Below, one piece after another: positions 16,200 through 24,155 of a stretch of DNA of 26,908 nt. The stretch covers positions 23,436-50,343 of the forward strand of contig NYYH01000048.1 of assembly GCA_002686705.1 (NCBI GenBank), read 5' to 3'. Positions within the stretch are counted from its first letter, which is position 1. Each line of letters begins with the position of its first letter. The DNA comes from Bacteroidota bacterium (GTDB lineage: Bacteria; Bacteroidota; Bacteroidia; Bacteroidales; F082). The translations under genes were made by a program, and so were the position numbers. The notes under the pieces were generated by a model that was not told where the DNA came from, made no database searches, and saw only the letters and a list, made by a program, of their open reading frames with translations.

Positions 16200-16454
16200 T
16201 TTTAAAATAGAAATGAAATGAATATAGAATAATGAATACTGAATACTGAATACTGAATTAAGAATTTAGATCGATAACCCTGAAACTCGAAACACGCAAC
16301 ACGAAACTCCCTAACTCAACCACTCAACTTCTCACAAACACCCAACTCCCTTCTTCAGACTTCGGACTTCCATCTCCCATCACTCTACCCATTTAAGCAT
16401 TTACTAATTTAGCCATTCACAACTCAACATTCAACATTCAAAATTCCCTACTCA
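16200..16454. repeat. Gene-free spacer built of degenerate short-word repeats with strong strand skew
   Basis: The stretch between hutU and the 1186-residue T9SS gene (16133-16454) has no gene. Apart from the hutU promoter it consists of blocks of near-repeats. GAATACT occurs three times in tandem (16234-16254). A CGAAAC/GCAACAC block is at 16281-16310 and CTCAAC/CAACTT words at 16313-16350. A CAGACTTCGGACTTC doublet lies near 16356, CATTTA/AATTTA/CATTCA words at 16390-16420, and CAACATT twice near 16426-16440. From 16300 on the plus strand has very few G but many C. It is non-coding in all frames. Confidence 0.75.
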
Positions 16455-19400
16455 CTACCTCACCAACATCACAGTTCCCTGTTTAACTTCAGAGGCTGTA
16501 GTTGATGGGACAAAAGTGTTGTAAGCAATCTTATAAACATATGACCCTGGTTGGCATAGCTCACCATTGTACGTTCCATCCCAACCCTGGGTTATATCGT
16601 TTGTTTGATAGATCATCGCACCCCAGCGATTAAATATTGATAATGAAAAATGCTCTATTTCTTCAATAGGTGTAACAGGTTTAAATTCATCATTTAATCC
16701 GTCTCCATTGGGGGTAAAGGCATTTGGGAAGTATATCTTGATTAGTTCAGGTGTTGTTGAAAATAATACATAGGAAGAGTCAATTCCAATACATCCTTCA
16801 GGTGATTCAACTTCTGCAGAATACCAGCCTTTTTCTTCTACCCATATCATCTGTGTTGTATCTCCTGTATTCCATAAATAATGTATAAATCCTGTTCCTG
16901 CATCAAGATCGAATGGATCATCTGTAAATATGGTATCTTGTACTGCAAATTCAGGGGTTGATGGATAAAGCAGTATTTCAAATGTAGAATCCTTATAGCA
17001 ACCTAATGTATCAGTTACTAGTATAGTGTATAATCCTGCCTGGCTTAGTTGTATATTATTAATTGTTAATAGAGCTTCACTACTAGTATCTCCACCGGGT
17101 TCAGTCCATAAATAAGTGACAACACCATTACTTATCCATACCATAGGCATAAGTTGCAGGGTGTCTCCCTGGCAGGCTTCATTTGTAGCGTATAAGTCGA
17201 AAGATACGTTATTATATATCTTTACCGTTCCGATGAAATAGTCTACGGGTATAGTTACGCCCGTAGAATTTTCAAAGAAACTTGCTCCGGGTGATCCATC
17301 CCACTCAACAAAACTCAATCTGGGATCTATTGACTGGAAAACCAGATCTGTCATAGGAGTACTATCACTAAGTGTTACACCTAATGATGACCAAGTGAGT
17401 TCTACTTTTCCCTCTGCTGGGAACAACAGGACTTCTAATGAATCTTCCAGCAGTGGATGCGTATTGGCAAAACCCTGACAAGTGAGTAGATCCTTATTAT
17501 ATAGTAGTGTTGTTTTAAAATTACCCACATCATTGAAATTACTAACAACCAGTGGTACAAAAGCTGAATTGCCTGGACATACTTCATCATCACCTGCAAC
17601 AGCTTGTAGTCTAATGGTTACCTCTTCGGGTACTTCAATAATAAAAGTAGTATCACATCCAAATTCATCAGCCACAACACATGTATAGAAGCCTGCTGTG
17701 AGGTTATAGAAGCCACCATCATTGATCTGAAAGTTTATGCCGTTATCATTAGAATAATACAAAGTATCTGATGCTCCTGAAGCAGTGATATCGATTGATC
17801 CATTGTTCATTCCAACAGATGCGTTACCGACCTGCACATCAATTATATCAGGTCCACCTATATTCTGAATAATTACAGGGTTATCAATAAACACTGATTG
17901 GCAATCAGTGGAATCTCTGACTCTAACCACATAACTTCCTGAGGATAAACTTGTGAAAATTCCTAGGTTACTAAAATAAGTAGTCCCATTATCAATTGAA
18001 TAGTACAGCATATCTCCTAAACCGGAAATTGCAGTTACTGTTATTGATCCATCCTGTTGTCCACAATGTTCCTGTGTATAGTTTACATCCTGTATAAGAA
18101 TATCTCCTGCATCGTAAATAGTATAAGGTCCAATCTCTGTTGTACAATTATTACCATCGCTTACGAGTAAAGTGTAATTTCCAACTGATAAGTTATAGAT
18201 ATCAAATGTAGATCCAATAGGATTACCTACATCATCAACCCATTGCAAGATTAGTGGTGGAGTTCCTATAATATCAAGTCCACGAATAACACCTGTGCTA
18301 CCTCCGCAAGTAGTAGGACTAATTACCAAGTTTGTAATATCAGCAACAGCTGACTCGCGGTATCCTACATAGATAGAATCTATAGTAGAACATCCTACTT
18401 CGTTAGTTACAATTACCCAGTACCATCCTGAATCGGATACTGTGATTTGACTTGTTCCTAATTGCCCTGTGCTCCATGAGTACATGTGGGGACCGCATTC
18501 TGCATCTAATATAACTTGTTGACCATCACATATTGTAGTATCAGGACCTAGGTCTGGTTGGGGAGAATATTCAACTTCTACCTCTCGGCTTGTATGTTCA
18601 AACCTGCCTGATGGATACCATACATCAACTTCCACTTCATAAATACCTCCGTATCTAAAGGTATGCAAAGGATTTAATTCATTTGAAACATTGTTAGAAC
18701 CAGACAACGGATCGTCAAACAACCAACTAATTGAATCTGGAATAGGATTAAAATTGGATGTAAACTGAAAGGGTTCTCGTTCACAAATTCCTTCAAATTC
18801 GAAACGATAAAGGTAGTCCATTAGTATGCTTGGCGTTGCGCTAGATGTAGCACCAGGGTACATGTTTAAGGCCTGTTGTTGATATTGACAATTTCCACCT
18901 AATTCCCAAGGATTATGAATAACCCCAATAAAATATCGTGACGGTGATCCGAGAGTATCCTTAGAATTTATACAGTAAATTTTACCATCTGTGGCTAATT
19001 GTAGTTCATTTCCAATCTCTTGACCAATAATAACAGAAGTTGTAATAAATAAGGACTGATCTTCAACATATTGCATATCATGTTGTCTTATTTTAATTTC
19101 ATTAGGATTTCCATGGTCATAAGCAATATAAGCGAATTTTGAATCAGGTGAGAATTCCAGTCCAAATGTAGGTTCCCCCATGTTATGTTCATATAAAAAC
19201 TCTATCTCACCTGTCTTGTTATTAAACTTGCATATTTCCGTTATATTAGAGTATGCATAACTAGCAAAAAGATATTTTTTATTATATGAAATCTTCATAT
19301 ACCCTTGGTCTGCATATTGTCTTAAACGATCTGGTGCCGGATATAATACAGGTGTTTCATTTATTCCTTCGGGGGTAATAAGAAAAACAGCATAATTATC

Positions 19401-20015
19401 ATTAATAATTTTACGAGTGATTATCCATATATCTCGTTTGTTTGCATGCCTTGTGGCGGTGAGTTTATCAACTGCATCCCAAGCAAAAGGTAAAGGAATG
19501 TCTTTTTCAATAACGGCTCCAAAGCCATTATTTTTACTCATATCTACAATGTTATAATATAACCCGTCATCAGTATTACTTTCACTCAATATCCTAAAAA
19601 CAAAATACAAAGAATCGGATTCAGGCCAGGGAATTATTAGATTACTTTGGCTACCTGATCCTACATGCTCCAATTCGCTACCAAGTTCCATTACTGTATG
19701 TTGTGAAGTATAAGTAGCGTAATTACTAACGTAAAATAATAAATTACTTAACGAATCACATATTGTACCACAACCAGAAAATTCGTTATAAGTCTGCCCA
19801 TCATATAATACTTCAGGTTCACCCGTACTAAAATCCAAACCACAATTACGTCCAAAATACCAACGGTCGGCTTCTCGTTGGGGGTGAGCAGTTAAGGTTA
19901 TTAATAATAGTAATGAAGTTAATAGAAAGCCCTTTCTTGCTGTAGGTATGTATTGTCGGCAATTATTTATAGAGGATAAAAGCAGTGTTATGAAAGAAAT
20001 ATAAATTTTTTTCAT
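16455..20015 (-). CDS. Giant secreted protein with propeller-like, PKD, SprB-like and cohesin-like regions and T9SS type B domain
   Basis: This is a 1186-residue surface protein. The N-terminus has two hydrophobic stretches (about 4-15 and 30-43), the second ending in a signal-peptidase-like AHPQ. Residues 48-400 begin RWYFGRNCGLDFSTGEP, a start typical of Bacteroidota proteins with a propeller-like N-terminal region. Residues about 410-490 look like a PKD module (SWLFDDPLSG, LHTFRYGGIYEVEV). Repeats around 560-800 (TCGGSTGVI, HCGQQDGSITV, NVGMNNGSIDI type) resemble SprB repeats. A cohesin-like region spans about 805-930. The last 80 or so residues form the type B sorting domain (FPNAFTPNGDGLNDEF, FNRWG, QGWDGTYNG, PGSYVYKI). 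It is likely an adhesin or surface-binding protein; the ligand is unknown. It is transcribed away from the sigma factor gene. Confidence 0.9.
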   Translation of the reverse strand: MKKIYISFITLLLSSINNCRQYIPTARKGFLLTSLLLLITLTAHPQREADRWYFGRNCGLDFSTGEPEVLYDGQTYNEFSGCGTICDSLSNLLFYVSNYATYTSQHTVMELGSELEHVGSGSQSNLIIPWPESDSLYFVFRILSESNTDDGLYYNIVDMSKNNGFGAVIEKDIPLPFAWDAVDKLTATRHANKRDIWIITRKIINDNYAVFLITPEGINETPVLYPAPDRLRQYADQGYMKISYNKKYLFASYAYSNITEICKFNNKTGEIEFLYEHNMGEPTFGLEFSPDSKFAYIAYDHGNPNEIKIRQHDMQYVEDQSLFITTSVIIGQEIGNELQLATDGKIYCINSKDTLGSPSRYFIGVIHNPWELGGNCQYQQQALNMYPGATSSATPSILMDYLYRFEFEGICEREPFQFTSNFNPIPDSISWLFDDPLSGSNNVSNELNPLHTFRYGGIYEVEVDVWYPSGRFEHTSREVEVEYSPQPDLGPDTTICDGQQVILDAECGPHMYSWSTGQLGTSQITVSDSGWYWVIVTNEVGCSTIDSIYVGYRESAVADITNLVISPTTCGGSTGVIRGLDIIGTPPLILQWVDDVGNPIGSTFDIYNLSVGNYTLLVSDGNNCTTEIGPYTIYDAGDILIQDVNYTQEHCGQQDGSITVTAISGLGDMLYYSIDNGTTYFSNLGIFTSLSSGSYVVRVRDSTDCQSVFIDNPVIIQNIGGPDIIDVQVGNASVGMNNGSIDITASGASDTLYYSNDNGINFQINDGGFYNLTAGFYTCVVADEFGCDTTFIIEVPEEVTIRLQAVAGDDEVCPGNSAFVPLVVSNFNDVGNFKTTLLYNKDLLTCQGFANTHPLLEDSLEVLLFPAEGKVELTWSSLGVTLSDSTPMTDLVFQSIDPRLSFVEWDGSPGASFFENSTGVTIPVDYFIGTVKIYNNVSFDLYATNEACQGDTLQLMPMVWISNGVVTYLWTEPGGDTSSEALLTINNIQLSQAGLYTILVTDTLGCYKDSTFEILLYPSTPEFAVQDTIFTDDPFDLDAGTGFIHYLWNTGDTTQMIWVEEKGWYSAEVESPEGCIGIDSSYVLFSTTPELIKIYFPNAFTPNGDGLNDEFKPVTPIEEIEHFSLSIFNRWGAMIYQTNDITQGWDGTYNGELCQPGSYVYKIAYNTFVPSTTASEVKQGTVMLVR

Positions 20016-20174
20016 ATGGGTGTTTTTTTATGCGTCTATATATAAGACAGATAAAGTAATATATACCCTTATTCCAGAAACTATTTTTTTGGCAACTCAC
20101 TTCTCTGCCTCAGTCGGGTCAGGATTGCTTAAAACGCATTAAATTGGCCTGGGAGCTTATAAAAGGCAACTAAC

Positions 20175-20774
20175 TTATATCTTCTCTTTCGAATGTTTCA
20201 GAATATTATATAAAAACTCACGCGATCTAAAAAGTTGTGCCTTAACTGTTCCAAGTGGCAAATTGAGCTCCTTTACTATTTCCTCATATGAGTATTCCTT
20301 AAAATATCTTAGCTCTATCAGTTTTTTATAATGAGGTTTAAGCCGTTGAACAACTTCGTGCATTAAATGAATTTTTTGCTCTATTATAAACTGCTCTTCA
20401 GGGTCGGGCGTTAAAGTTACTACTTGTGATGACAAATCATCTTCGCCAGTATCAGGATTTATCGCGAAATTCCCCTTGCTTTTTTTTCGCATAAAGTCGA
20501 TACAGTTATTTGTTGCTATTTTAAAAAGCCATGTGCTAAAGGCATATTCTGATGTGTACTGAAACAGATTTTTAAAAGCTTTACCAAATGCTTCAATAGT
20601 AAGGTCATCGGCATCATGAGGATCACCGGTCATTCTTAGCATTGTGAAATATAGTGAATCGCGGTAGTTGTTCATTAGCTCAGCATAGGCGTGTTGATCG
20701 CCATTATCGAGTGCAAGTCTGATTAATTTATAATCTCGCTGACCTTTTTCTGTTAACTTAGGATTCACTTCCAC
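20175..20774 (-). CDS. ECF-like RNA polymerase sigma factor
   Basis: This is a 199-residue sigma-70 family protein with only regions 2 and 4. Region 2 spans about 25-95 and includes DADDLTIEAFGKAFKNL and FSTWLFKIATNNCIDFMRKK. Region 4 spans about 135-192 and includes LRYFKEYSYEEIVKELNLP and GTVKAQLFRSRE. It should redirect RNA polymerase to a specific regulon. The longest frame begins with GTG at 20774, but a second GTG at 20768 overlaps the TGA of the glycosyltransferase gene as GTGA. That four-base overlap is the usual arrangement for coupled translation and may be the true start (197 residues). No anti-sigma gene is adjacent, so control is unknown. Confidence 0.9.
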   Translation of the reverse strand: MEVNPKLTEKGQRDYKLIRLALDNGDQHAYAELMNNYRDSLYFTMLRMTGDPHDADDLTIEAFGKAFKNLFQYTSEYAFSTWLFKIATNNCIDFMRKKSKGNFAINPDTGEDDLSSQVVTLTPDPEEQFIIEQKIHLMHEVVQRLKPHYKKLIELRYFKEYSYEEIVKELNLPLGTVKAQLFRSREFLYNILKHSKEKI

Positions 20775-21916
20775 CTTGTTTGTTTTCTAATTAAGCTAAG
20801 AAATGTTATTACTGGCAAAATAAAAACATAAAGTATATCGCCAAACAGCGAAAATAACAATATTTGATTTTCACTTAACTGGGATGCGGCTTTTTTTTGA
20901 ATGAAGATTCTGGATAATATTGTGATCAGCATCACTATTAATACAGGAAACAGCAATACATTTTTGCTGATTAGTATTACTAGTGTGACATAAAACAAAA
21001 GTTGAGAACTGCTAAAACTACCTAGTAATATTTTAAAAATGAATGAGTAATGTTTACTTGTGGAAAGATGTCTCTGCTTTTGTCGAAACCATGTACTCAA
21101 ATTGTGCTTAGGTTCCGAATACATAAAACTATCTGGAGAAATATCAATTTTAGTATTACTCCTGTTTGCCACTTGCATTATAAACAAATCATCATCACCG
21201 GAGGGAATATTATAATGAGATGTAAAACCTTTGTTCTTAAAAAATAGTGATTTTCGATAGCTCAGATTTCTCCCTACACCCATATATGGAATTCCCATTA
21301 GTGCAAATGAAAAATATTGCATTGCAATCATGAATGTATCATATCTGATAAACAGATTAAGAAATCCACCAGAGCTGTTATACGGTCCGTAACCTAATAC
21401 TACTTCTGTTTGTGATGCGTATTTAGATGCCATCGATTCTATCCATTTGTCAGAATTCGGTTTACAGTCGGTATCTGTTAGGAGCAGTATTTCATGTTTA
21501 GCTGATTTGATTCCAATTGATAAAGGAAATTTTTTGCCTTTAAAAAAATTTAATTCTCTCTCAATGTTTACTATTTTCAGGTTACTATATTTCCGTTGCA
21601 GGTCCATAATTACATCTGCGGTATTATCAGAGGAAGCATGGTTTACAACAACAACTTCAAAATCGGGATAATTTTGATCAAGTATGGCAGGTAAATTTCT
21701 TTGAAGGTTATAATCTTCGTTATGTGCAGTAATTATTACTGATACTGGAGGCAATTCTTTGCTTCTGCTGCTTTCTTGTTTATAGAAGGCTAATTTTGAG
21801 AATACAACAAAATAATATAACAGTTGAATTATTGCTGAAAGTAAAAACAAAGCTGCTAGTATTAGCTCAAATAATGAAAGCTGTAGAAGTGATATTGAAA
21901 AATTCATATATAGCAA
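20765..21916 (-). CDS. Membrane-bound family 2 glycosyltransferase
   Basis: This is a 383-residue protein. An N-terminal transmembrane helix (about 15-40) precedes a GT-A catalytic domain: PPVSVIITAHNEDYN (56-70), NHASSDNT (92-99), LLTDTD with the DxD Asp148/Asp150, GDDDLF (240-245) and a QxxRH-type motif (280-283). At least two further membrane helices close the C-terminus (about 292-320 and 350-375). The layout resembles processive or polyprenyl-type GT2 enzymes acting at the inner membrane. Donor and acceptor cannot be read from the sequence. Its 3' end overlaps the sigma factor gene, so the two are almost certainly made from one message. ATG at 21907 (residue 4) is an equally good start. 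Confidence 0.88.
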   Translation of the reverse strand: MLYMNFSISLLQLSLFELILAALFLLSAIIQLLYYFVVFSKLAFYKQESSRSKELPPVSVIITAHNEDYNLQRNLPAILDQNYPDFEVVVVNHASSDNTADVIMDLQRKYSNLKIVNIERELNFFKGKKFPLSIGIKSAKHEILLLTDTDCKPNSDKWIESMASKYASQTEVVLGYGPYNSSGGFLNLFIRYDTFMIAMQYFSFALMGIPYMGVGRNLSYRKSLFFKNKGFTSHYNIPSGDDDLFIMQVANRSNTKIDISPDSFMYSEPKHNLSTWFRQKQRHLSTSKHYSFIFKILLGSFSSSQLLFYVTLVILISKNVLLFPVLIVMLITILSRIFIQKKAASQLSENQILLFSLFGDILYVFILPVITFLSLIRKQTRWK

Positions 21917-21973
21917 ATAATTATATTAAGTTAGGTTTGGCTAGTTTTAAAACCTGGTTGTTTTACCTTTCTT

Positions 21974-21987
21974 GTCCCGTTAGGGAC
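21974..21987 (+). repeat. REP-like hairpin A, left copy
   Basis: GTCCCGTTAGGGAC forms a five-pair stem with a four-base loop. It is followed by an AT-rich tail ATAATATTTATAGA. Its exact inverted copy lies at 22573-22586. Confidence 0.8.
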
Positions 21988-22026
21988 ATAATATTTATAG
22001 ATTTTTATAATCAGCATTTAACGTAA

Positions 22027-22040
22027 GTCCCTTTAGGGAC
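22027..22040 (+). repeat. REP-like hairpin B, left copy
   Basis: GTCCCTTTAGGGAC forms a five-pair stem with a four-base loop just beyond the transposase stop codon. It is flanked by ACGT on the left and CGT on the right, and partly matches the inverted sequence at 22524-22536. Confidence 0.75.
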
Positions 22041-22046
22041 GTCATA

Positions 22047-22508
22047 TTAATAAATATCCTTTAATATGTATCTTTCATCATAATTAATATTAAACCTTGT
22101 TAGCAATTCAAGATATTCTTCTCTAAATGTATTCTTTTTATGGTGTTGTTCCTGATTCATGATGTATTTTACAACTCTATCAATATGAGAATTGGAATAT
22201 GAAAAGGCCCCATAACTTTCCTGCCAATTGAATTTAGTATTATTAAAATCATTTTTATTTATCCAACCCGAAGATGATCCTTTTATATCTTGCAACAAAT
22301 CAGGTATCAATTGATGTGGTTTATAACCAATTAATATGTGCACATGATTAGGCATTCCATTAATTGCAATTAGTTTATGTTTGTTGTTTTGTACTATTCC
22401 TGTAATATATCTGTAAAGTTCATCTTTCCATGTGTAATGAATTAGTGAGGCCCTATTTTGGACTGCAAAAACAAATTGAATATATATTTGTGTATATGTA
22501 TTAGCCAT
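22047..22508 (-). CDS. IS200-like/REP-associated tyrosine transposase
   Basis: This is a 153-residue HUH endonuclease of the Y1 transposase family. The HUH metal motif is NHVHIL with His55 and His57. The catalytic helix is VVKYIMNQEQHH, with Tyr115 as nucleophile. The C-terminus EEYLELLTRFNINYDERYI is typical of Bacteroidota members. Length and motifs indicate an intact gene. Such enzymes cut and join single-stranded DNA at hairpins. Here the hairpins lie on both sides of the gene, and there is no accompanying TnpB, so it is closer to domesticated RAYTs than to an active IS605-type element. Whether it still moves REP units is unknown. Confidence 0.92.
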   Translation of the reverse strand: MANTYTQIYIQFVFAVQNRASLIHYTWKDELYRYITGIVQNNKHKLIAINGMPNHVHILIGYKPHQLIPDLLQDIKGSSSGWINKNDFNNTKFNWQESYGAFSYSNSHIDRVVKYIMNQEQHHKKNTFREEYLELLTRFNINYDERYILKDIY

Positions 22509-22523
22509 GATCTTGTATATAAC

Positions 22524-22536
22524 GTCCCTATAGGAC
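22524..22536 (+). repeat. REP-like hairpin B, right copy
   Basis: GTCCCTATAGGAC, a four-pair stem (GTCC/GGAC), lies just upstream of the transposase start. Its inverted sequence resembles hairpin B on the left (AAGTCC...AGGGACGT). Confidence 0.7.
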
Positions 22537-22572
22537 TTTTTTTATTGGTTGTTTCATTTCTAGAAATATTAT

Positions 22573-22586
22573 GTCCCTAACGGGAC
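22573..22586 (+). repeat. REP-like hairpin A, right copy (inverted)
   Basis: GTCCCTAACGGGAC is the exact reverse complement of left hairpin A, and the match continues into the AT-rich tail on its left side (ATATTAT). It marks the right boundary of the unit. Confidence 0.8.
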
Positions 22587-22750
22587 AAAATATACACACA
22601 AAAAATAAACAAAAATATCTCAGTCGGTTAATTACTATTACTATTAGCAAAAATATTATACTGATTGAATTTCATAAATAATGAATCAGTATTCTAAAAT
22701 ATTATTAAAACCATATCAATGCAAATTTATTCAACTTATGTGAATTGACG

Positions 22751-22758
22751 TATCTTTG
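22751..22758 (+). promoter_or_regulatory. Candidate -7 element for tgt
   Basis: TATCTTTG fits TAnnTTTG and ends 16 bases before the tgt ATG. A clear -33 box is not seen. The transcript would have a very short leader, leaving no room for a preQ1 riboswitch. Confidence 0.45.
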
Positions 22759-22774
22759 CCGAAATTTTTATTAA

Positions 22775-23905
22775 ATGCAATTTAAACTTCAAACCACCGA
22801 CATTAATAGCTCTGCTCGTGCCGGGGAATTAATTACTGATCATGGTAATATACAAACCCCAATATTTATGCCGGTTGGAACTATTGGTTCTGTGAAGGGA
22901 ATTCATATTAGTGATGTAAAGAACGATATTAATGCCGACATTATCCTGGGTAATACATATCATCTTTACTTACGCCCTGGTTTGGATGTTATTGAACAGG
23001 CAGGGGGTTTGCATAGTTTTATTGGATGGGAGATGCCAATACTTACCGATAGTGGTGGATACCAGGTTTATTCGTTAGCGGACAGAAGGAAACTTTCAGA
23101 AGAAGGTGTTGTTTTTCAATCGCATATTGATGGATCGAGACATAGTTTTAGTCCTGAAAATGTTATTAATATCCAAAGAAGCATAGGTGCCGATATTGTT
23201 ATGGCTTTTGATGAATGTACACCATACCCATGTGATTATAAGTATGCTGATAACTCGATGAAAATAACTCACAGGTGGTTAGATAGATGTATTGCAAGAT
23301 TTATTGAAACAGAATCCAAGTACGGGTTCCAGCAAAGCTTATTTCCAATTGTTCAGGGAAGTACATACCCCGACTTACGAAAGCAATCTGCTGAATATAT
23401 TGCCTCTCGTGGAGCCGAGGGAAATGCTATAGGTGGTTTATCAGTTGGAGAACCAGCCGAGGCAATGTATGAAATGACAGAATTAGTATGTAATATACTT
23501 CCTGAAGATAAACCACGTTATTTGATGGGAGTGGGAACACCAGAAAATATTCTTGAAGGAATTTCTCTTGGCGTTGATATGTTTGATTGCGTTATGCCAA
23601 CCCGAAATGGCAGAAATGGAATGTTATTTACGAAGAACGGAATTATCAATATAAGAAATGAAAAGTGGAAAAATGATTTTACAAGTATTGATAATGAGGG
23701 TGATTCAATAGTTGATAGTCAATATACAAAAGCTTATTTACGACATTTGTTTATTGCTAAGGAGATGTTAGGAAGTATGATAGCAAGTCAACATAATCTT
23801 TCTTTTTACTTATGGTTAGTTCGCGAATCAAGAAAGCATATTATTACCGGTGATTTTAAAGATTGGAAAGACAAGATGATCGTAAATGTTTCAAGACGAA
23901 TATGA
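22775..23905 (+). CDS. tgt: Queuine tRNA-ribosyltransferase
   Basis: This is a 376-residue enzyme that exchanges guanine 34 for preQ1 in tRNAs with GUN anticodons, a step of queuosine synthesis. Family motifs: PIFMPVGTIGSVKGI (29-43), TDSGGYQV with Asp92 (91-98), FDECTPYP (145-152), GGLSVGEP (220-227), MGVGTPENIL (251-260), and FDCVMPTRNGRNG with the nucleophile Asp271 (270-282). The canonical C-terminal zinc site CxCxxC...H is not present: the three cysteine positions read Gly309, Ser311 and Asp314, while the later His340 remains. The fold around it (YLRHLF, HNLSFYLWL) is intact. The gene is followed after a repeat-bearing spacer by the LptF/LptG-type permease. Confidence 0.95.
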   Translation: MQFKLQTTDINSSARAGELITDHGNIQTPIFMPVGTIGSVKGIHISDVKNDINADIILGNTYHLYLRPGLDVIEQAGGLHSFIGWEMPILTDSGGYQVYSLADRRKLSEEGVVFQSHIDGSRHSFSPENVINIQRSIGADIVMAFDECTPYPCDYKYADNSMKITHRWLDRCIARFIETESKYGFQQSLFPIVQGSTYPDLRKQSAEYIASRGAEGNAIGGLSVGEPAEAMYEMTELVCNILPEDKPRYLMGVGTPENILEGISLGVDMFDCVMPTRNGRNGMLFTKNGIINIRNEKWKNDFTSIDNEGDSIVDSQYTKAYLRHLFIAKEMLGSMIASQHNLSFYLWLVRESRKHIITGDFKDWKDKMIVNVSRRI

Positions 23906-23993
23906 ATTTTCAGTATAAAGTTTATTACTAAACAGAATTGAAGCAGTAGAATAGAAAATGATGTATGATTCTGATATTGAATGCTTTTATTTG

Positions 23994-24086
23994 ACTTTGT
24001 GCACCTTTGTGATGTACTTTGTTCACCTTTGTGGTAAAAACTTAACCACTAAGTAGCACTAAGGTATGCGCAAAGGAAGCACAAAG
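23994..24086. repeat. Intergenic palindromic repeat, CTTTGTG family, copy 2
   Basis: The left arm has four spaced TTTGTG/TTTGTT words and ends in TTTGTGGTAAAAA. The right arm is the imperfect complement: TTAACCACTAAG, CACTAAGG, CAAAGG and GCACAAAG. It lies in the spacer between tgt and the permease gene and is related to the copy at 13998-14080. Confidence 0.8.
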
Positions 24087-24155
24087 AAAAAATAATCTTT
24101 ACAAACTAAATGATAATTATAATATTTCGGTAAAATGATTAGTTACTAAGGTTTA

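Larger units (their letters stand above)
21972..22588. mobile_element. RAYT/IS200-like unit bounded by nested inverted hairpin repeats
   Basis: A 617-base unit holds one transposase gene between two pairs of GTCCC...GGGAC hairpins. The outermost repeats, 21972-22001 and 22559-22588, are inverted copies matching at all but one of the first 30 positions. An inner pair (22027-22040 and 22524-22536) is also mutually inverted but less exact. Order is repeat A, repeat B, gene, B inverted, A inverted. This fits REP-associated tyrosine transposases, which are flanked by their own REP hairpins. No target duplication is expected for this family. Confidence 0.8.

Noticed and set aside
16234..16258. Tandem GAATACT as a CRISPR or site-specific repeat array
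   Set aside because: Units are seven bases with no spacers, and it passes into other degenerate words; no cas genes are nearby.
20175..22508. A defence or mobile island made of transposase, glycosyltransferase and sigma factor
   Set aside because: The RAYT unit has its own clear boundaries and the coupled pair reads as a normal chromosomal operon; nothing links them functionally.
22588..22774. preQ1 riboswitch ahead of tgt
   Set aside because: No aptamer-like stem-loop with the A-rich tail is seen, and the likely promoter leaves too short a leader.
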